DNA of 64,000 bases from Luteimicrobium album. Lineage in GTDB: Bacteria; Actinomycetota; Actinomycetes; Actinomycetales; Cellulomonadaceae. A program made the position numbers and the translations under genes. The notes under the pieces are model-generated. The model worked only from the letters and a program-made list of their open reading frames with translations. It was not told the origin of the DNA and made no database searches. Position 1 is the first letter of the stretch. The number at the start of each line of letters is the position of its first letter. The DNA lies in assembly GCF_030161555.1 (NCBI RefSeq), contig NZ_BSUK01000001.1, positions 1,674,001-1,738,000 of the forward strand, read 5' to 3'. Positions 26,406 to 37,300 of this stretch are shown in pieces.

Positions 26406-27670
26406 ATGACCCGTTGGACCGACCTCCCCACGCACCGTGCGTGGCTCCAGCAGCACGCCGAGTCGCTGCTCGCGTTCGGCCGCCGGACGGCCGCGCCCGG
26501 CGGGGGAGCGTACTGGCTCGACGCGGTCGGCAGACCTGAGACGGAACGCGGCGTCCAGACGTGGATCACCGGCCGCACGGTGCACGTCTACTCGCTCGGC
26601 ACCCTGCTCGGCATCCCGGGAGCACGCGACGTCGCGCAGGGCGCGCTCGACGGGCTCGTCGGCCCGGGCGCCCCCTGCGCGACGTCGAGCACGGCGGCTG
26701 GTACGGGACCGTCCTGCCCGACGGCACCCACTCCGAGGGCAAGGAGGCGTACCAGCACGCGTTCGTCGTGCTCGCCGCCACGTCCGCGGTCCGGGCCGGG
26801 CTCGACGGCGCCCGCGAGCTCCTCGACGAGGCGACCCGGGTGTACCTCGAGCGGTTCTGGGACGACGACGCCGGCCTCGCCGTCGACACCTGGGACACCG
26901 CCTTCACGACCCTCGACCCCTACCGCGGGGTCAACGCCAACATGCACTCTGTCGAGGCCATGCTGGCCGCCGCCGACGTCACGGGCGACCCCGCGTGGCT
27001 CCGCCGGGCCGCGCGGATCGCGGAGTTCGTCGTCGGGCAGGCGAAGAGTCACGACTGGCGGATCCCCGAGCACTTCGGGCCCGACTGGGTGCCCGACCTC
27101 GAGCTCAACCGCGACCGTCCCGACGACCCGTTCAAGCCGTACGGTGCGACCGTCGGGCACGGGCTCGAGTGGGCGCGCCTCCTCCTGCACCTCGAGGCGG
27201 CGCTCGACGGTGTCGGGCTGTCGTCGTCAGCCGACCTGCACCTGGCCGCCGCGGCCCTGTTCGACCGGGCCGTCGCCGACGGGTGGGACGCCGACGGCGC
27301 CCCCGGGTTCGTCTACACGACCGACTGGGAGGGCAAGCCCGTCGTCCGGCAGCGGATGCACTGGGTCGTGGCGGAGGCCGTCAACACAGCTGCTGCGCTC
27401 CAGGCACGGGCGGTCCGCGCCGGCGACGAGACGGCCGCCGACCGGTACGCCGACCTGTACGCCCGGTGGTGGGACTACGCCGACCGGCACGTCCTTGACC
27501 ACGAGCACGGGTCGTGGTTCCACGAGCTCGACCCGTCCAACGCGCCTGCGGGCACCGTGTGGCCCGGCAAGGCGGACCTCTACCACGCGTTCCAGACGAC
27601 GCTCGTGCCACGGCTCCCGCTCGCGCCGTCGATGGCGACCGCCGTGGCCGAGGGCCTGCTCCGCCCCTGA
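26406..27670 (+). CDS. AGE-family isomerase, probable D-mannose isomerase
   Basis: About 421 residues from ATG 26406 after AAGGAG. It belongs to the N-acylglucosamine 2-epimerase/mannose isomerase (alpha/alpha)6-barrel family: QTWITGRTVHVYSLG, GWYGTVLPDG, KEAYQHAFVVLAATSA, RGVNANMHSVEAMLAA, PDDPFKPYGATVGHGLEW, MHWVVAEAVNTAAAL and WPGKADLYHAFQTTL. Conserved His in HAFV, NMHS, GHGLEW and YHAF line the active site. One C is missing in CCCCC 26671-26675 (GAP-LRDVEHG). In this operon it should convert mannose to fructose (YihS-like), linking mannan to glycolysis. Cellobiose 2-epimerase-like activity is an alternative. Confidence 0.83.
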
Positions 27671-27698
27671 CGGCGGCGCCGACGGCTACGCTCCTCGC

Positions 27699-28538
27699 GT
27701 GATCGAGACTGAGGTCGGAGCCGACGACGGCCGCCGGTTGCACGTCTACGACAGCGTCGGCGGTCCGGCCCCGCGGGTCGTCTACTGGCTGCACGGATCC
27801 GGGATGAGCGGCCTGCCGCCGACGCCGCTCCTCGACGCGGCCGACGCCCTGGGTGTGCGGGTCGTGGCCCACGACCGCCCGGGGTACGGGGCGTCCGGGG
27901 CGCGGCCGGGTCGTTCTGTCGCCGACGGCGCCGCCGACGTCGTGACGGTCCTGGACGCGCTCGGCATCGCGTCGGCGGGAGTCCTCGGACTGTCGGCGGG
28001 TGGGATGCACGCGCTCGCGGCCGCCGCGCTCGCGCCCGAGCGGGTGCTTGCTGCTGCGGTGCTCGGGTGCCCGGCGCCCTTCGGCGCGGTCGGTCTGGAC
28101 TGGTTCGCCGGGATGTCGGAGGCGAACCGCGCGGAGTTCGACGCGGCCCTGCGCGGTGCCGACGCCTTGCGTGCGCACCTGGGCACGGCAGAGCTCGACC
28201 CGAGCGTGTTCGCCCCCGAGGACCTCGCGGCGATGCACGGGCCGTTCTGGGAGTGGCAGCTCGCGGCGGCGGGCGCCGACACGACGGAGGGCGTGATCGA
28301 GGACGAGCTCGCCTCGCTGTCCGACTGGGGCTTCCGTCTCGACAGCATCAGCGCGCCGACCCTGCTCGTCCACGGCACCGGCGATACCTTCGTCCCGGTG
28401 TCCCACGCACGGTGGCTCGCCGCGGAGCTCCCCGCGAGCACGCTGCGGACCGAGCCGGGCGGGCACATCAGCACGATCCCGTTCAGCAGCGACGCAATGA
28501 CCTGGTTGGCCTCGCGCACCGCGGCGGCGAACCCCTAG
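27699..28538 (+). CDS. Alpha/beta hydrolase
   Basis: 279 residues from GTG 27699, 29 bp after the AGE gene. A typical fold: VYWLHGSGMSG (oxyanion His-Gly), VVAHDRPGYGASG, nucleophile elbow GVLGLSAGGMHALAAA with the Ser near residue 97, acid in LLVHGTGDTFVPVSHARWL, and final His in EPGGHIS. It is close to proline iminopeptidase/haloalkane dehalogenase-like hydrolases, but the substrate cannot be read from sequence. It may be read through from the mannan operon but has no evident role in it. Confidence 0.8.
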   Translation: MIETEVGADDGRRLHVYDSVGGPAPRVVYWLHGSGMSGLPPTPLLDAADALGVRVVAHDRPGYGASGARPGRSVADGAADVVTVLDALGIASAGVLGLSAGGMHALAAAALAPERVLAAAVLGCPAPFGAVGLDWFAGMSEANRAEFDAALRGADALRAHLGTAELDPSVFAPEDLAAMHGPFWEWQLAAAGADTTEGVIEDELASLSDWGFRLDSISAPTLLVHGTGDTFVPVSHARWLAAELPASTLRTEPGGHISTIPFSSDAMTWLASRTAAANP

Positions 28539-28580
28539 CGGCACCCCGCTCCAGGGCGCGAGCCGGAGAGGCAGGATCGA

Positions 28581-29126
28581 ATGGACGCGACCGCAGTCGC
28601 GACGTGGGCGCTCGCGGGGGTCAGCCTCCTGAGCGCCGCCTTCATCGTGTGGCAGCTCGTCGACGGGACCCGGGTGCGGAAGGAGCAGACCGTCTTCCTG
28701 CGTCGTCAGGAGACCATGCGCCTGTACGCCGCCGGCTACCTCAACCACGACGTCGGCATCCCTCTCCCGCGGGACAGCGACCCCGAGGCCGTCGCGGCGC
28801 TCGTCGAACGGGCGCGGACCGACGAGGAGGCCCGTCGCGCGATCCGCGACTACCTGAACCACTGGGAGTCCGTCGCCACGGGCGCGCGGTTCGGTGTCCT
28901 GGACCACGACATGCTCGTCGCCCAGCTGGGGCCGAGGCTCGAGCACATCTGGTCGAGCTACGCGCCCTACGTGCGGTGGATCCGCAGCACCGAGCACCCG
29001 CCGACCTTCATGGTCCAGCTGGAGGGGCTCCTGGACGACTGGGCCAACGGCGGCGCCCGTCGTGCGCGTCGTGCGCCCACGTCGGTGCGCCTGCTCGAGC
29101 GCGACGACCCGCCGGTCCAGGTCTGA
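28581..29126 (+). CDS. DUF4760-like membrane-anchored protein
   Basis: 181 residues from ATG 28581, with GGAGAGGCAGG upstream. One N-terminal transmembrane helix (VATWALAGVSLLSAAFIVWQLVDG, residues 7-30) precedes a cytoplasmic alpha-helical domain with RRQETMRLYAAGYLN, RAIRDYLNHWESVATGARFG and VLDHDMLVAQLGPRLEHIWS, a pattern seen in DUF4760 proteins. Those proteins have no established activity. The C-terminus is basic (GGARRARRAPTSVR) and probably unstructured. Confidence 0.6.
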   Translation: MDATAVATWALAGVSLLSAAFIVWQLVDGTRVRKEQTVFLRRQETMRLYAAGYLNHDVGIPLPRDSDPEAVAALVERARTDEEARRAIRDYLNHWESVATGARFGVLDHDMLVAQLGPRLEHIWSSYAPYVRWIRSTEHPPTFMVQLEGLLDDWANGGARRARRAPTSVRLLERDDPPVQV

Positions 29127-29184
29127 GACTGCTTCGCCGGGGCCTCGGCTCGTCCGTGTCGGTGGCGTCCACCACGATGGGTCC

Positions 29185-29510
29185 ATGGCCTACGACCAGG
29201 TCCTTGCCCAGCGCGTCCGCGACCGGATCGGCGCCGACCTCGCGGTGACCGAGAAGCGCATGTTCGGTGGGCTCTCGTTCCTGTGGGACGGGCGGATCGC
29301 GGTCGCCGTCAGCGGCGACGGGCTGCTGCTGCGCGTCGGGCCGGACGACGTCGAGCTCGCCCTCACCGAGCCCGGCACCCGCCAGGCCGTCATGGGCGGG
29401 CGGGAGATGCGGGGCTGGATCATCGTCGAGGGCGATGTCCTCGACGACGACGCTCTCGAGACCTGGATCCGCACCGGCGTCGAGTCCGCCGCCCGCCTGC
29501 CGGGGAGTGA
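29185..29510 (+). CDS. TfoX N-terminal domain family protein
   Basis: About 108 residues from ATG 29185 (MAYDQVLAQRVRDRIGADLA). The signature EKRMFGGLSFLWDGRIAVAVSGDGLLLRVGP and MGGREMRGWIIVEGDVLDDDALETWI matches the small TfoX_N family. The open frame runs on far past the family's usual end. Adding one G to the GGGG at 29502-29505 creates a TGA at 29508-29510 directly after AARLPGE, the expected length. Stand-alone TfoX_N proteins in actinobacteria are of unknown function and need not relate to competence. Confidence 0.75.
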
Positions 29511-29549
29511 GCGGTCGCCGGCGTCGGAACCTGCCCGTACGTTCGAGGC

Positions 29550-30715
29550 ATGGCCAACGACGCCGTCGAGATCGAGGTCGCAGGGCGCGCCGTGCGCGTG
29601 TCCAGCCCGGAACGGGTCATCTTCGAGGCCACGGACCGCACGCCCGCCGTCACCAAGCTCGACGTCGCGCGCTACTACGCGGCCGTCGCCACGCTCGGCG
29701 GACGGCCCGGGGAGTCGCGCCCTGCCGCCGTCGCCGGGGGTGCGCCGTCGGACGTGGGCGGGCTGCTGCGCGCGCTGTGGCACCGCCCGACGACGCTCGA
29801 GCGGTGGCCGCGCGGCGTGCGCGAGGGCATGGTGCTGGCCACGCGTGAGGGAGCAGCGCGCGGGACACATGAGAGCCCGGACGCGTTCTACCAGAAGCGC
29901 GTGCCGTCGGGGGCGCCGGGGTACGTCGAGACGGCGACCATCGCGTTCCCGTCGGGACGGACCGCCGACGAGATCGCCCCCACCGAGCCTGCCGTGCCCG
30001 TGTGGGCGGCGCACATGGGCACGATCGTGTTCCACCCGTGGCCGGTGCGCCTCGAGGACGTCGAGCACCCCGACGAGCTCCGCATCGACCTCGACCCGCA
30101 GCCCGGCACCGACTTCGCCGACGCGCGCCGGGTCGCGATGGTCGCACGCGACCTGCTGGAGGAGGTGGGGATCCGGGGTTCCCGAAGACGTCGGGCAACC
30201 GGGGGATCCACGTGTTCGTCCGGATCGAGCCGCGCTGGACGTTTACGGACGTGCGGCACGCGGCGATCGCGTTCGGTCGTGAGCTGGGCCGCCGCACCGA
30301 CGGCGTCACGACGGCGTGGTGGAAGGAGGAGCGGGGCGAGGCGATCTTCGTCGACTACAACCAGAACGCCCGCGACCGCACCATCGCCAGCGCCTACTCG
30401 ATCCGCCCCAAGCCGGGCGCCCCCGTGTCCACGCCGGTCACGTGGGACGAGCTCGCCGAGCTCGACGACCCGCGCGTCTTCCACGTCGGGACCGTGCCTG
30501 CACGCTTGGAGCCCGGTGGCGGGCCGAACGGCGACGGCGTCGACCCGTGGGCCGAGATCGACGACGTCGCGCACTCGCTCGAACCGCTCCTCGCCTGGTA
30601 CGAGCGCGACGAGGAGGAGGGCCTCGGCGACCTCCCGTACCCGCCCGAGCACCCGAAGATGACCGGCGAGCCGCGCCGCGTCCAGCCGAGCCGGGCGCGC
30701 AAGCCCGCGGACTGA
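29550..30715 (+). CDS. LigD-type polymerase/primase domain protein
   Basis: About 388 residues from ATG 29550. It matches the archaeo-eukaryotic primase-like polymerase domain of LigD: VEIEVAGRAVRVSSPERVIF, DVARYYAAVA, PDAFYQKRVPSGAPGYVETA, the metal-binding PDELRIDLDPQPGTDFADARRVAM (Asp-x-Asp), GNRGIHVFVRIEP and ERGEAIFVDYNQNARDRTIASAYSIRPKPGAPVSTPV. One G is missing in GGGG 30175-30178, where GIRG must join FPKTSG. In mycobacteria the comparable protein works in end-joining repair and ribonucleotide gap filling with Ku and a ligase. A separate ligase gene lies at 37301-38497; no Ku is in the window. Confidence 0.85.
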
Positions 30716-30748
30716 CTCACGCTGGGGCTGAGCGCCTAGGGTGGCCTG

Positions 30749-33120
30749 GTGTCCGACGTGAGCGAACCCACCACACCTGCGACCCCCGACACCCCCGCGC
30801 CGACAAGCGCCCGACGACGCGCACCCACCACGGCGACACGTTCGTCGACGACTACGAGTGGCTGCGCGACAAGTCGAACCCCGACGTGATCGCGTACCTC
30901 GAGGCCGAGAACGCCTACACGCAGGACGCGACGGCGCACCTCGCCCCGCTGCGGTCGAGGCTGTTCGAGGAGATCAGGTCGCGCACGCAGGAGACCGACC
31001 TGTCGGTCCCGGTCCGTGAGGGCGGGTACTGGTACGTGACGCGGACGGTCGAGGGGAAGCAGTACCCCGTCCACGTGCGCGTCCCGGTCACGGACGAGGA
31101 CGACTGGACGCCGCCCGCGCTCCCCGACGGCGGCAGCGCGCTCCCCGGCGAGCAGCTCCTCCTCGACCAGAACGCCGAGGCCGAGGGCCACGACTTCTTC
31201 TCGCTCGGTTCGTTCGACGTGACCGCGGACGGCACCCGGGCGCTCTACGCCGTCGACGTCGAGGGCGGCGAGCGCTTCACGCTCCGCGTCCGCGACCTCG
31301 CGACGGGCGAGAACCTCGCCGACGAGATCCCCGGCACCTTCCCGGGGGCGTTCTTCGCGCCCGACGGCGAGCACCTCTTCTACACGACCGTCGACGACGC
31401 GTGGCGGCCCGACACCCTGTGGCGTCACCGCGTCGGAACCCCGGTCGACGACGACGTGAAGGTGTTCCACGAGCCCGACGAGCGGTTCTGGCTCGGCGCA
31501 GGGCTGACCCGGTCGAAGCGGTACGTCGTCATCGAGATGGGTTCGAAGATCACGTCGGAGGTGTGGCTGCTCGACGCCGCCGACGTCGTGAGCGAGCCGC
31601 TCGTCGTCTGGCCGCGCCGGGAGGGGGTCGAGTACTCCGTCGAGCACGTACGCCTGTGGGAGGCGCCGACGCCCGAGCAGCAGGCCGAGCGCGAGATGGC
31701 TCGCGCCGCGGCCGGCCCCGAAGGCCGCTTCCAGTTCTTGGGGCACCAGGAAGACGTCCTGCTCGTCCTCCACAACGGGGGCTCGGGCGAGGCGCCGGAG
31801 AACTTCGAGCTCGCGCTGTCCAAGGTCCCGACGGGGGACCCGCTCGTGCCGGAGCACGCGGTGACGGTCGTGCCGTCGTCGTCGGGCACGCGCCTGGAGG
31901 ACGTCGACGCGTTCGACGGGCACGTCGTCGTGTCGTACCGCCAGGAGGGCCTCGCGCGGGTCGGCGTCGTGCCGCTCTCGCCGCTGACCGGCCCGTTCGC
32001 CCCGAACTTCACCGAGTTGTCAGAACCTGGTGAGGGTATAGGTGAACGTGGTTCTGACAACTCGCGAGGCGAGGCGCCGTGGGAGCTGCGCGAGATCCCG
32101 TTCGACCAGCCCCTCTTCACGGTCGGCACGGGCGCCAACCCGGAGTGCCGGCAGCCGGCGGTGCGCCTCGCGTACGCGTCGTTCGTCGAGCCGGCGACGG
32201 TCTACGACTACGTCGTCGCCGCGGGGGAGCTGCGCGAGCTCAAGCGCCAGCCGGTCCTCCCCGATCCCGACGGCCGCCCGTTCGACCCGGCGGAGTACGT
32301 GCAGCGCCGCGAGTGGGCCACCGCCGACGACGGCACGCAGGTCCCGGTGTCGCTCGTCTGGCGGCGGGACGCGGTGGGCCTGGACACGGCGGGGACCCGT
32401 GCGGAGCCGGCGCCGCTGCTGCTCTACGGGTACGGCTCGTACGAGACGAGCATCGACCCGTCGTTCTCGATCCCGCGCCTGTCGCTGCTGGACCGCGGCG
32501 TGGTGTTCGCCGTCGCGCACGTGCGCGGCGGGGGCGAGCTCGGCCGGCGGTGGTACGACGACGGCAAGGAGCTGACGAAGAAGAACACGTTCACGGACTT
32601 CGTCGCGGTCGCCCGGCACCTCGTCGGGGCGGGCTGGACGAGCCCGGACCGCATGGTCGCCGACGGCCGCAGCGCGGGCGGGCTCCTCATGGGCGCGGTC
32701 GCGAACCTCGCGCCCGAGCTGTTCGCAGGCATCCACGCGGGCGTGCCGTTCGTGGACGCGCTGACGTCGATCCTCGACCCGTCGTTGCCGCTGACCGTCG
32801 TCGAGTGGGACGAGTGGGGCGACCCGCTCCACGACGCCGACGTCTACCGGTACATGAAGTCGTACACGCCGTACGAGAACGTGCGCGACGACGCCGCCTA
32901 CCCGCGCGTCCTCGCGACGACGAGCCTCAACGACACGCGCGTCCTGTACGTCGAGCCGGCCAAGTGGACGGCCCGGCTGCGCGACGTCGGCGCGCCCGTG
33001 CTGCTCAAGACGGAGATGAGCGCGGGGCACGGTGGCGTCTCGGGGCGGTACGCCCGGTGGGAGGAGATCGCGTTCGAGGACGCATGGATCCTCGACGTGC
33101 TGGGCGTCGCGGGCGCCTGA
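30749..33120 (+). CDS. S9A prolyl oligopeptidase family protease (oligopeptidase B type)
   Basis: About 790 residues from GTG 30749 (VSDVSEPTTPATPDTP). A base is missing near the C run 30792-30796; beyond it KRPTTRTHHGDTFVDDYEWLRDK matches the family start. The beta-propeller spans roughly residues 80-440, and the hydrolase domain holds LLLYGYGSYE, catalytic Ser in VADGRSAGGLLMG, Asp in TTSLNDTRV and His in EMSAGHGGVSGRYARWEE. It degrades short peptides in the cytoplasm, oligopeptidase B preferring basic residues. Between PFAPNFTE and APWELREIPF lies an extra Gly/Glu-rich stretch encoded by a perfect palindrome. Confidence 0.9.
32013..32064 (+). repeat. Palindromic element in frame inside the oligopeptidase gene
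   Basis: CGAGTTGTCAGAACC (32013-32027) and its exact reverse complement (32050-32064) flank a 22-nt centre that is unusually AT-rich for this gene (GAGGGTATAGGTGAA). The open frame passes through without a stop, adding about LSEPGEGIGERGSDNSRGE to the propeller domain. Composition and symmetry are unlike the surrounding codons, and the arms recall the GGTCACG-TTCTGCA palindrome at 36782-36835. Confidence 0.8.
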
Positions 33121-33130
33121 TCGCCTCGCT

Positions 33131-33550
33131 TCACCGCCGGTCCAGGATCACGAGCGGGAGCTCGCGCCCGGCCTTCGCCTCGTGGTCGGGGAAGAACGGG
33201 TAGGCGGCGACGAGGCGTTCCCACAGCCCGGCGCGCTCGGACCCCGCCGCGACGCGGGCGACGGCGTCGTACGCGTCGCCGTCGACCTCGACGTGCACGA
33301 CGGGGTCGTCGACCAGGTTGTGGAACCACGCCGGCACCTGCGGCGACCCCGCGCCGGACGCGACGACGAACCGCAGACCGGTCGGGCCGTCGTCGACGAC
33401 GAGCATCGGCGTGGTGCGAGGCTCGCCGCTGCGCCTGCCGCGGGTCGTGAGCAGGAGCAGCCGGTCGCGGTGCATCCCGTCGACCGGGCCGCCGGCCCGG
33501 AACTGCTCGATGACGTGCCGGTTGGTCGCGAGCTGCTGATCGTCGGTCAT
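33131..33550 (-). CDS. Deazaflavin-dependent nitroreductase family protein (DUF385)
   Basis: 139 residues from ATG 33550; an upstream in-frame start at 33601 would run into the TetR operator. The split-barrel family is recognised from MHRDRLLLLTTRGRRSGEPRTTPM, LRFVVASGAGSPQVPAWFHNLVDDPVVHVEVDGDAYDAVARVA and WERLVAAYPFFPDHEAKAGRELPLVILDR. Ddn-type relatives in mycobacteria bind F420. Whether this one uses F420 or FMN cannot be told. It is divergent from a TetR gene and shares its operator region. Confidence 0.8.
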   Translation of the reverse strand: MTDDQQLATNRHVIEQFRAGGPVDGMHRDRLLLLTTRGRRSGEPRTTPMLVVDDGPTGLRFVVASGAGSPQVPAWFHNLVDDPVVHVEVDGDAYDAVARVAAGSERAGLWERLVAAYPFFPDHEAKAGRELPLVILDRR

Positions 33551-33607
33551 CCGTCCATCCTGCGCCGTGCCGTCGTCGGGCGCCGCCGTGACACGACTCA
33601 CATGTAT

Positions 33608-33638
33608 TGCACTTCGTGCAGAGTTGCACTCTGTGCAA
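33608..33638 (+). promoter_or_regulatory. Twin TetR operators
   Basis: TGCAC-TTC-GTGCA (33608-33620) and TTGCAC-TCT-GTGCAA (33624-33638) are near-identical dyads with centres 17 bp apart. They fill the gap between the divergent nitroreductase-like gene and TetR, ending 10 bp before the TetR ATG at 33649. The spacing suits two dimers on neighbouring turns. Confidence 0.78.
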
Positions 33639-33648
33639 TGAGCGGCGC

Positions 33649-34338
33649 ATGCTGGAGGGCATGACCCTGCTCGCCCCCGCAGACGCGCCCCCGGCGCCCG
33701 ACCTCCGCGCCCGCAAGCGCGAGGCCACGCGCGAGGCGCTGGCGACCGCGGCGTTCGCGCTCGCTCGCGACCACGGCCTCGACGGGTTCACCGTCGACGA
33801 CGTCGCCCGCCGCGCGGACGTGTCCCGCCGCACGTTCTTCAACTACTTCACGTCCAAGGAGCAGGCGGTCACCGCGGTCGTCGGGCTCCGGATCTCCTCG
33901 CTCCTCGACGAGGTCGAGACCCGCATCGCTGGCGAGCAGCAGGACTCGCAAGGCGCCGACAAGGCCGGCTACGACCTCCTCGACCTGGCCGTCCGCACGC
34001 TGCTGTCCACGGACTCGGTCGAGACGTTCCGCGCGCTCATCCGTCTCGCCGAGGACAGCCCCGAGCTCGTCCCGCACCTCGCGGGCATCGAGCACACGGC
34101 GGGCGACCACGTCGTCGAGCTCATGCGCCGCAAGTCGCTCGCCGAGCCCGGCGTCGAGCTGCAACCCGTCCTTGCCTACGCCATCCCCGGAGCGATCATC
34201 GCGACCGTCGGCGCCGTCTACTCGCGGCGCCTGCACATCCGAGAGGTCGACGGCGACGCACCCGAGTCCCTCGCCCTCGACGACGTGATCGGCCAGCTCC
34301 GGTCGCTGCTCCCGCCCATGGCCGACTACTGCACCTGA
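33649..34338 (+). CDS. TetR family regulator of the MMPL exporter
   Basis: About 229 residues from ATG 33649; ATG 33661 is an alternative but its GGAGGG is too close. The DNA-binding domain is KREATREALATAAFALARDH then GFTVDDVARRADVSRRTFFNYFTSKEQAV near 20-65, typical of TetR regulators of drug and lipid pumps. The ligand domain follows (ETFRALIRLAEDSPELVPHL). It ends 97 bp before an MMPL gene on the same strand, the standard regulator-pump pairing, and twin operators sit at its own promoter. Confidence 0.87.
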   Translation: MLEGMTLLAPADAPPAPDLRARKREATREALATAAFALARDHGLDGFTVDDVARRADVSRRTFFNYFTSKEQAVTAVVGLRISSLLDEVETRIAGEQQDSQGADKAGYDLLDLAVRTLLSTDSVETFRALIRLAEDSPELVPHLAGIEHTAGDHVVELMRRKSLAEPGVELQPVLAYAIPGAIIATVGAVYSRRLHIREVDGDAPESLALDDVIGQLRSLLPPMADYCT

Positions 34339-34435
34339 CGTCACGAACCCTGCCCGCCGCCCGTCTCCACCACGAACCACACTTCACCGCTCCGGCTCCG
34401 ACGACGTAGCCACACCACCTCGATCGGAGTCACCC

Positions 34436-36750
34436 GTGTCCACACTGCTGTACCGACTCGGCTCGCTCGCCTACCGGGCGCGCGGGCGGGTCCTCGCGAT
34501 CTGGTTGGTCGTGCTCGTCGCCGTCGGCGCGCTGCTGGCGATCAACCCCCGCAGACCTCCACCGAGTTCTCCATCCCCGGGACCGCGTCCCAGGAGGTCA
34601 TGGACCAGCTCGAGCAGGAGATCCCGTCGTCGTCGGGCACGAGCGTGTCCGTCGTGTTCGAGGCCCCCGAGGGCCAGCGCGTCGACACCGCCGAGCGGAC
34701 GGCGGCGATCGAACAAGTCGTCAAGGACGTCCACACGAGCGACTACGTGGTCAAGGAGCAGGCGTCCGACGGCGGCGGCAAGGTCGACGCGGACCTGCAG
34801 AAGGCGATGGCCCCCGCGGGCGACGTGACCATGCAGCCGCTCATGACGGGCAAGGGCCCGGACGCGACCGTCGTCGACGGCGTGACGGTGTCCACCAACG
34901 GGCGCGTCGCGATGCTGCAGTTCCAGCTCACCGACAACCCGATGGCACTGCCCGGCGGCGCGACTGATGCCATCGTCGCGTCCGCCGAGAAGGCGCAGGA
35001 CGCCGGCCTGACCGTCCTCCCGAGCTCCGAGCTCACGCAGAAGCTGGAATCCCCGATCGGGGCGAAGGAGATCGTCGGGCTCGTCATCGCCGCGATCGTC
35101 CTGCTCATCACGCTCGGCTCGCTGCGCCTCGCCGGGATGCCGCTGCTCACGGCGATCGTCGGGGTCGGGGTGGGGGTGGGCTCCGCGTACGCGCTGTCGT
35201 CCGTGATCGACATGACGTCGATGACGCCGATCCTCGCTCTGATGATCGGTCTGGCCGTCGGCATCGACTACGCCCTGTTCATCACCAACCGGGCGAGGCG
35301 GCTCATCCTCGACAAGGGTCTCGCCGCCCACGAGGCCGTGGGCCGCGCCGTCGGGACGGCCGGGTCCGCGGTGTTCTTCGCTGGGCTCACCGTCGTCGTC
35401 TCGCTGTCGGGCCTGTCGATCATCGGCATCAGCTTCCTCACGACCATGGCGCTCGTCGCCGCCGGCACCGTGATCATCGCCGTCCTCGTGGCGCTGACGC
35501 TCCTCCCGGCCCTGCTCGGCTTCGTCGGGGAGCGGCTCGTCACGCCCAAGCAGCGCGAGAAGAACGCGTCCAAGGCCGCCCAGCACCCCGAGGGTGCCGT
35601 GCACGGCCCCGCGACCCGTTGGGCGCAGGGCATCGCGAAGCGGCCCGCCTGGGTGACGGTCGGTGTCGTCGTGCTCCTCGGCGCCCTCGCCGTGCCGTTC
35701 ACCAAGATGGACCTCAACCTCCCGTCGTCGGGCACCGCGAACACCGGGACCGTCGAGCGGCAGTCGTACGACGCCGTCACCGCCGGGTTCGGCGAGGGCT
35801 TCAACGGCCCCCTGCTCGTCGTCGCGAGCGACGACGACGCCCTCGGCGCCAAGGGCGTCACCTCGGTCAAGGAGACGCTCGCCGACGTCGACCACGTGAG
35901 CGCCGTCATCCCCGGGGCCGTCTCGGCGGACGGGCGCACCGCCACCTTCACCGTCGTGCCCGACGCCGGTCCGACCGCGCAGAGCACCATCGACCTCGTG
36001 CACGCCCTGCGCGCCCCCGCGCTGGCCGCCACCGCGGGCTCCGACCTCGGGGTCACCGGCGTGACCGCGATGAACATCGACATGTCGAAGGTGCTCTCCG
36101 ACGCGCTCATCCCGTACGTCGCGATCATCGTCGTGATCTCGCTGGTCATCCTGCTGCTGGTGTTCCGGTCGATCTACGTGCCGGTCACCGCGACCCTCGG
36201 GTTCGTCCTCACCATCGGCACCTCGATGGGCGCGACGACGGCCCTGTTCCAGTGGGGCTGGCTCAAGAGCCTCTTCGGGTTCGACACCGCAGGCCCGGTG
36301 CTGAGCTTCCTGCCGATCATCGTCACGGGCATCCTCTACGGGCTCGCGATGGACTACCAGATGTTCCTCGTGTCCTCGATGCGCGAGTCGCACGTCCACG
36401 GGCACCCGGGCGTGGCGGGCGTCGTCGACGGGTTCCGCGGGGCGGCGCGCGTCGTCGTCGCGGCGGCGATCATCATGATCTCCGTGTTCTCCGGCTTCAT
36501 CTTCGGGGACGACACGATGATCAAGCAGATCGGCTTCGCCCTCGCGTTCGGCATCCTCATCGACGCGTTCGTCGTCCGGATGACCCTCATCCCGGCCGTC
36601 ATGGCGCTCGCCGGCGAGAAGGCCTGGTGGCTGCCGAAGTGGCTCGACAAGATCCTGCCGAACCTGGACGTCGAGGGCGACAAGCTCGTCAAGCGTCTCG
36701 AGGCGAAGGCAGCGGAGCGCGAGAAGGAGCCGGTGGGAGCGTCGGCCTGA
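34436..36750 (+). CDS. MMPL family RND-type transporter
   Basis: About 771 residues from GTG 34436 with CGGAG ahead. The first helix is RVLAIWLVVLVAVGALLAIN. One C is missing at CCCCC 34546-34550 before QTSTEFSIPGTASQEVMDQL. Two MMPL repeats follow, each a soluble domain plus five or six helices: AKEIVGLVIAAIVLLITLGS, LMIGLAVGIDYALFITNRAR (the proton-relay Asp-Tyr), then YVAIIVVISLVILLLVFRSI, LYGLAMDYQMFLVSSMRESH and AFVVRMTLIPAVMAL. It resembles actinobacterial drug or lipid exporters of the YdfJ/MmpL class. It lies downstream of its probable TetR regulator. Confidence 0.88.
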
Positions 36751-36781
36751 CGCCCCTCCCGCCGACGTAGTACGGCCGGCT

Positions 36782-36835
36782 GAGAGGTCACGGTCTGCAG
36801 GTTCCTCACGGAATCGGTGCAGAACGTGACCTCTC
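36782..36835 (+). repeat. Intergenic palindrome, GGTCACG type
   Basis: Arms 36782-36799 and 36818-36835 (GAGAGGTCACG-G-TCTGCA) match at 17 of 18 positions. The 18-nt centre carries its own short hairpin (TTCC-TCAC-GGAA). It lies between the MMPL stop and the small lipoprotein gene. The layout, with a word followed by an inner symmetric part, resembles the other intergenic elements but the word lacks GCCGAGCA. Confidence 0.7.
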
Positions 36836-36877
36836 GTCGCGTCCAGGGTCGCGTCGTCGAGCCCTACGCTTCCCGGC

Positions 36878-37284
<407 letters not shown>

Positions 37285-37300
37285 CCCGCCGATTTCGCGG

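Noticed and set aside
29185..30282. Fusion of the TfoX-like domain to a long downstream frame
   Set aside because: Beyond residue 108 the frame is Ser/Arg/Pro shadow over the polymerase gene. One missing G explains the lost stop codon.
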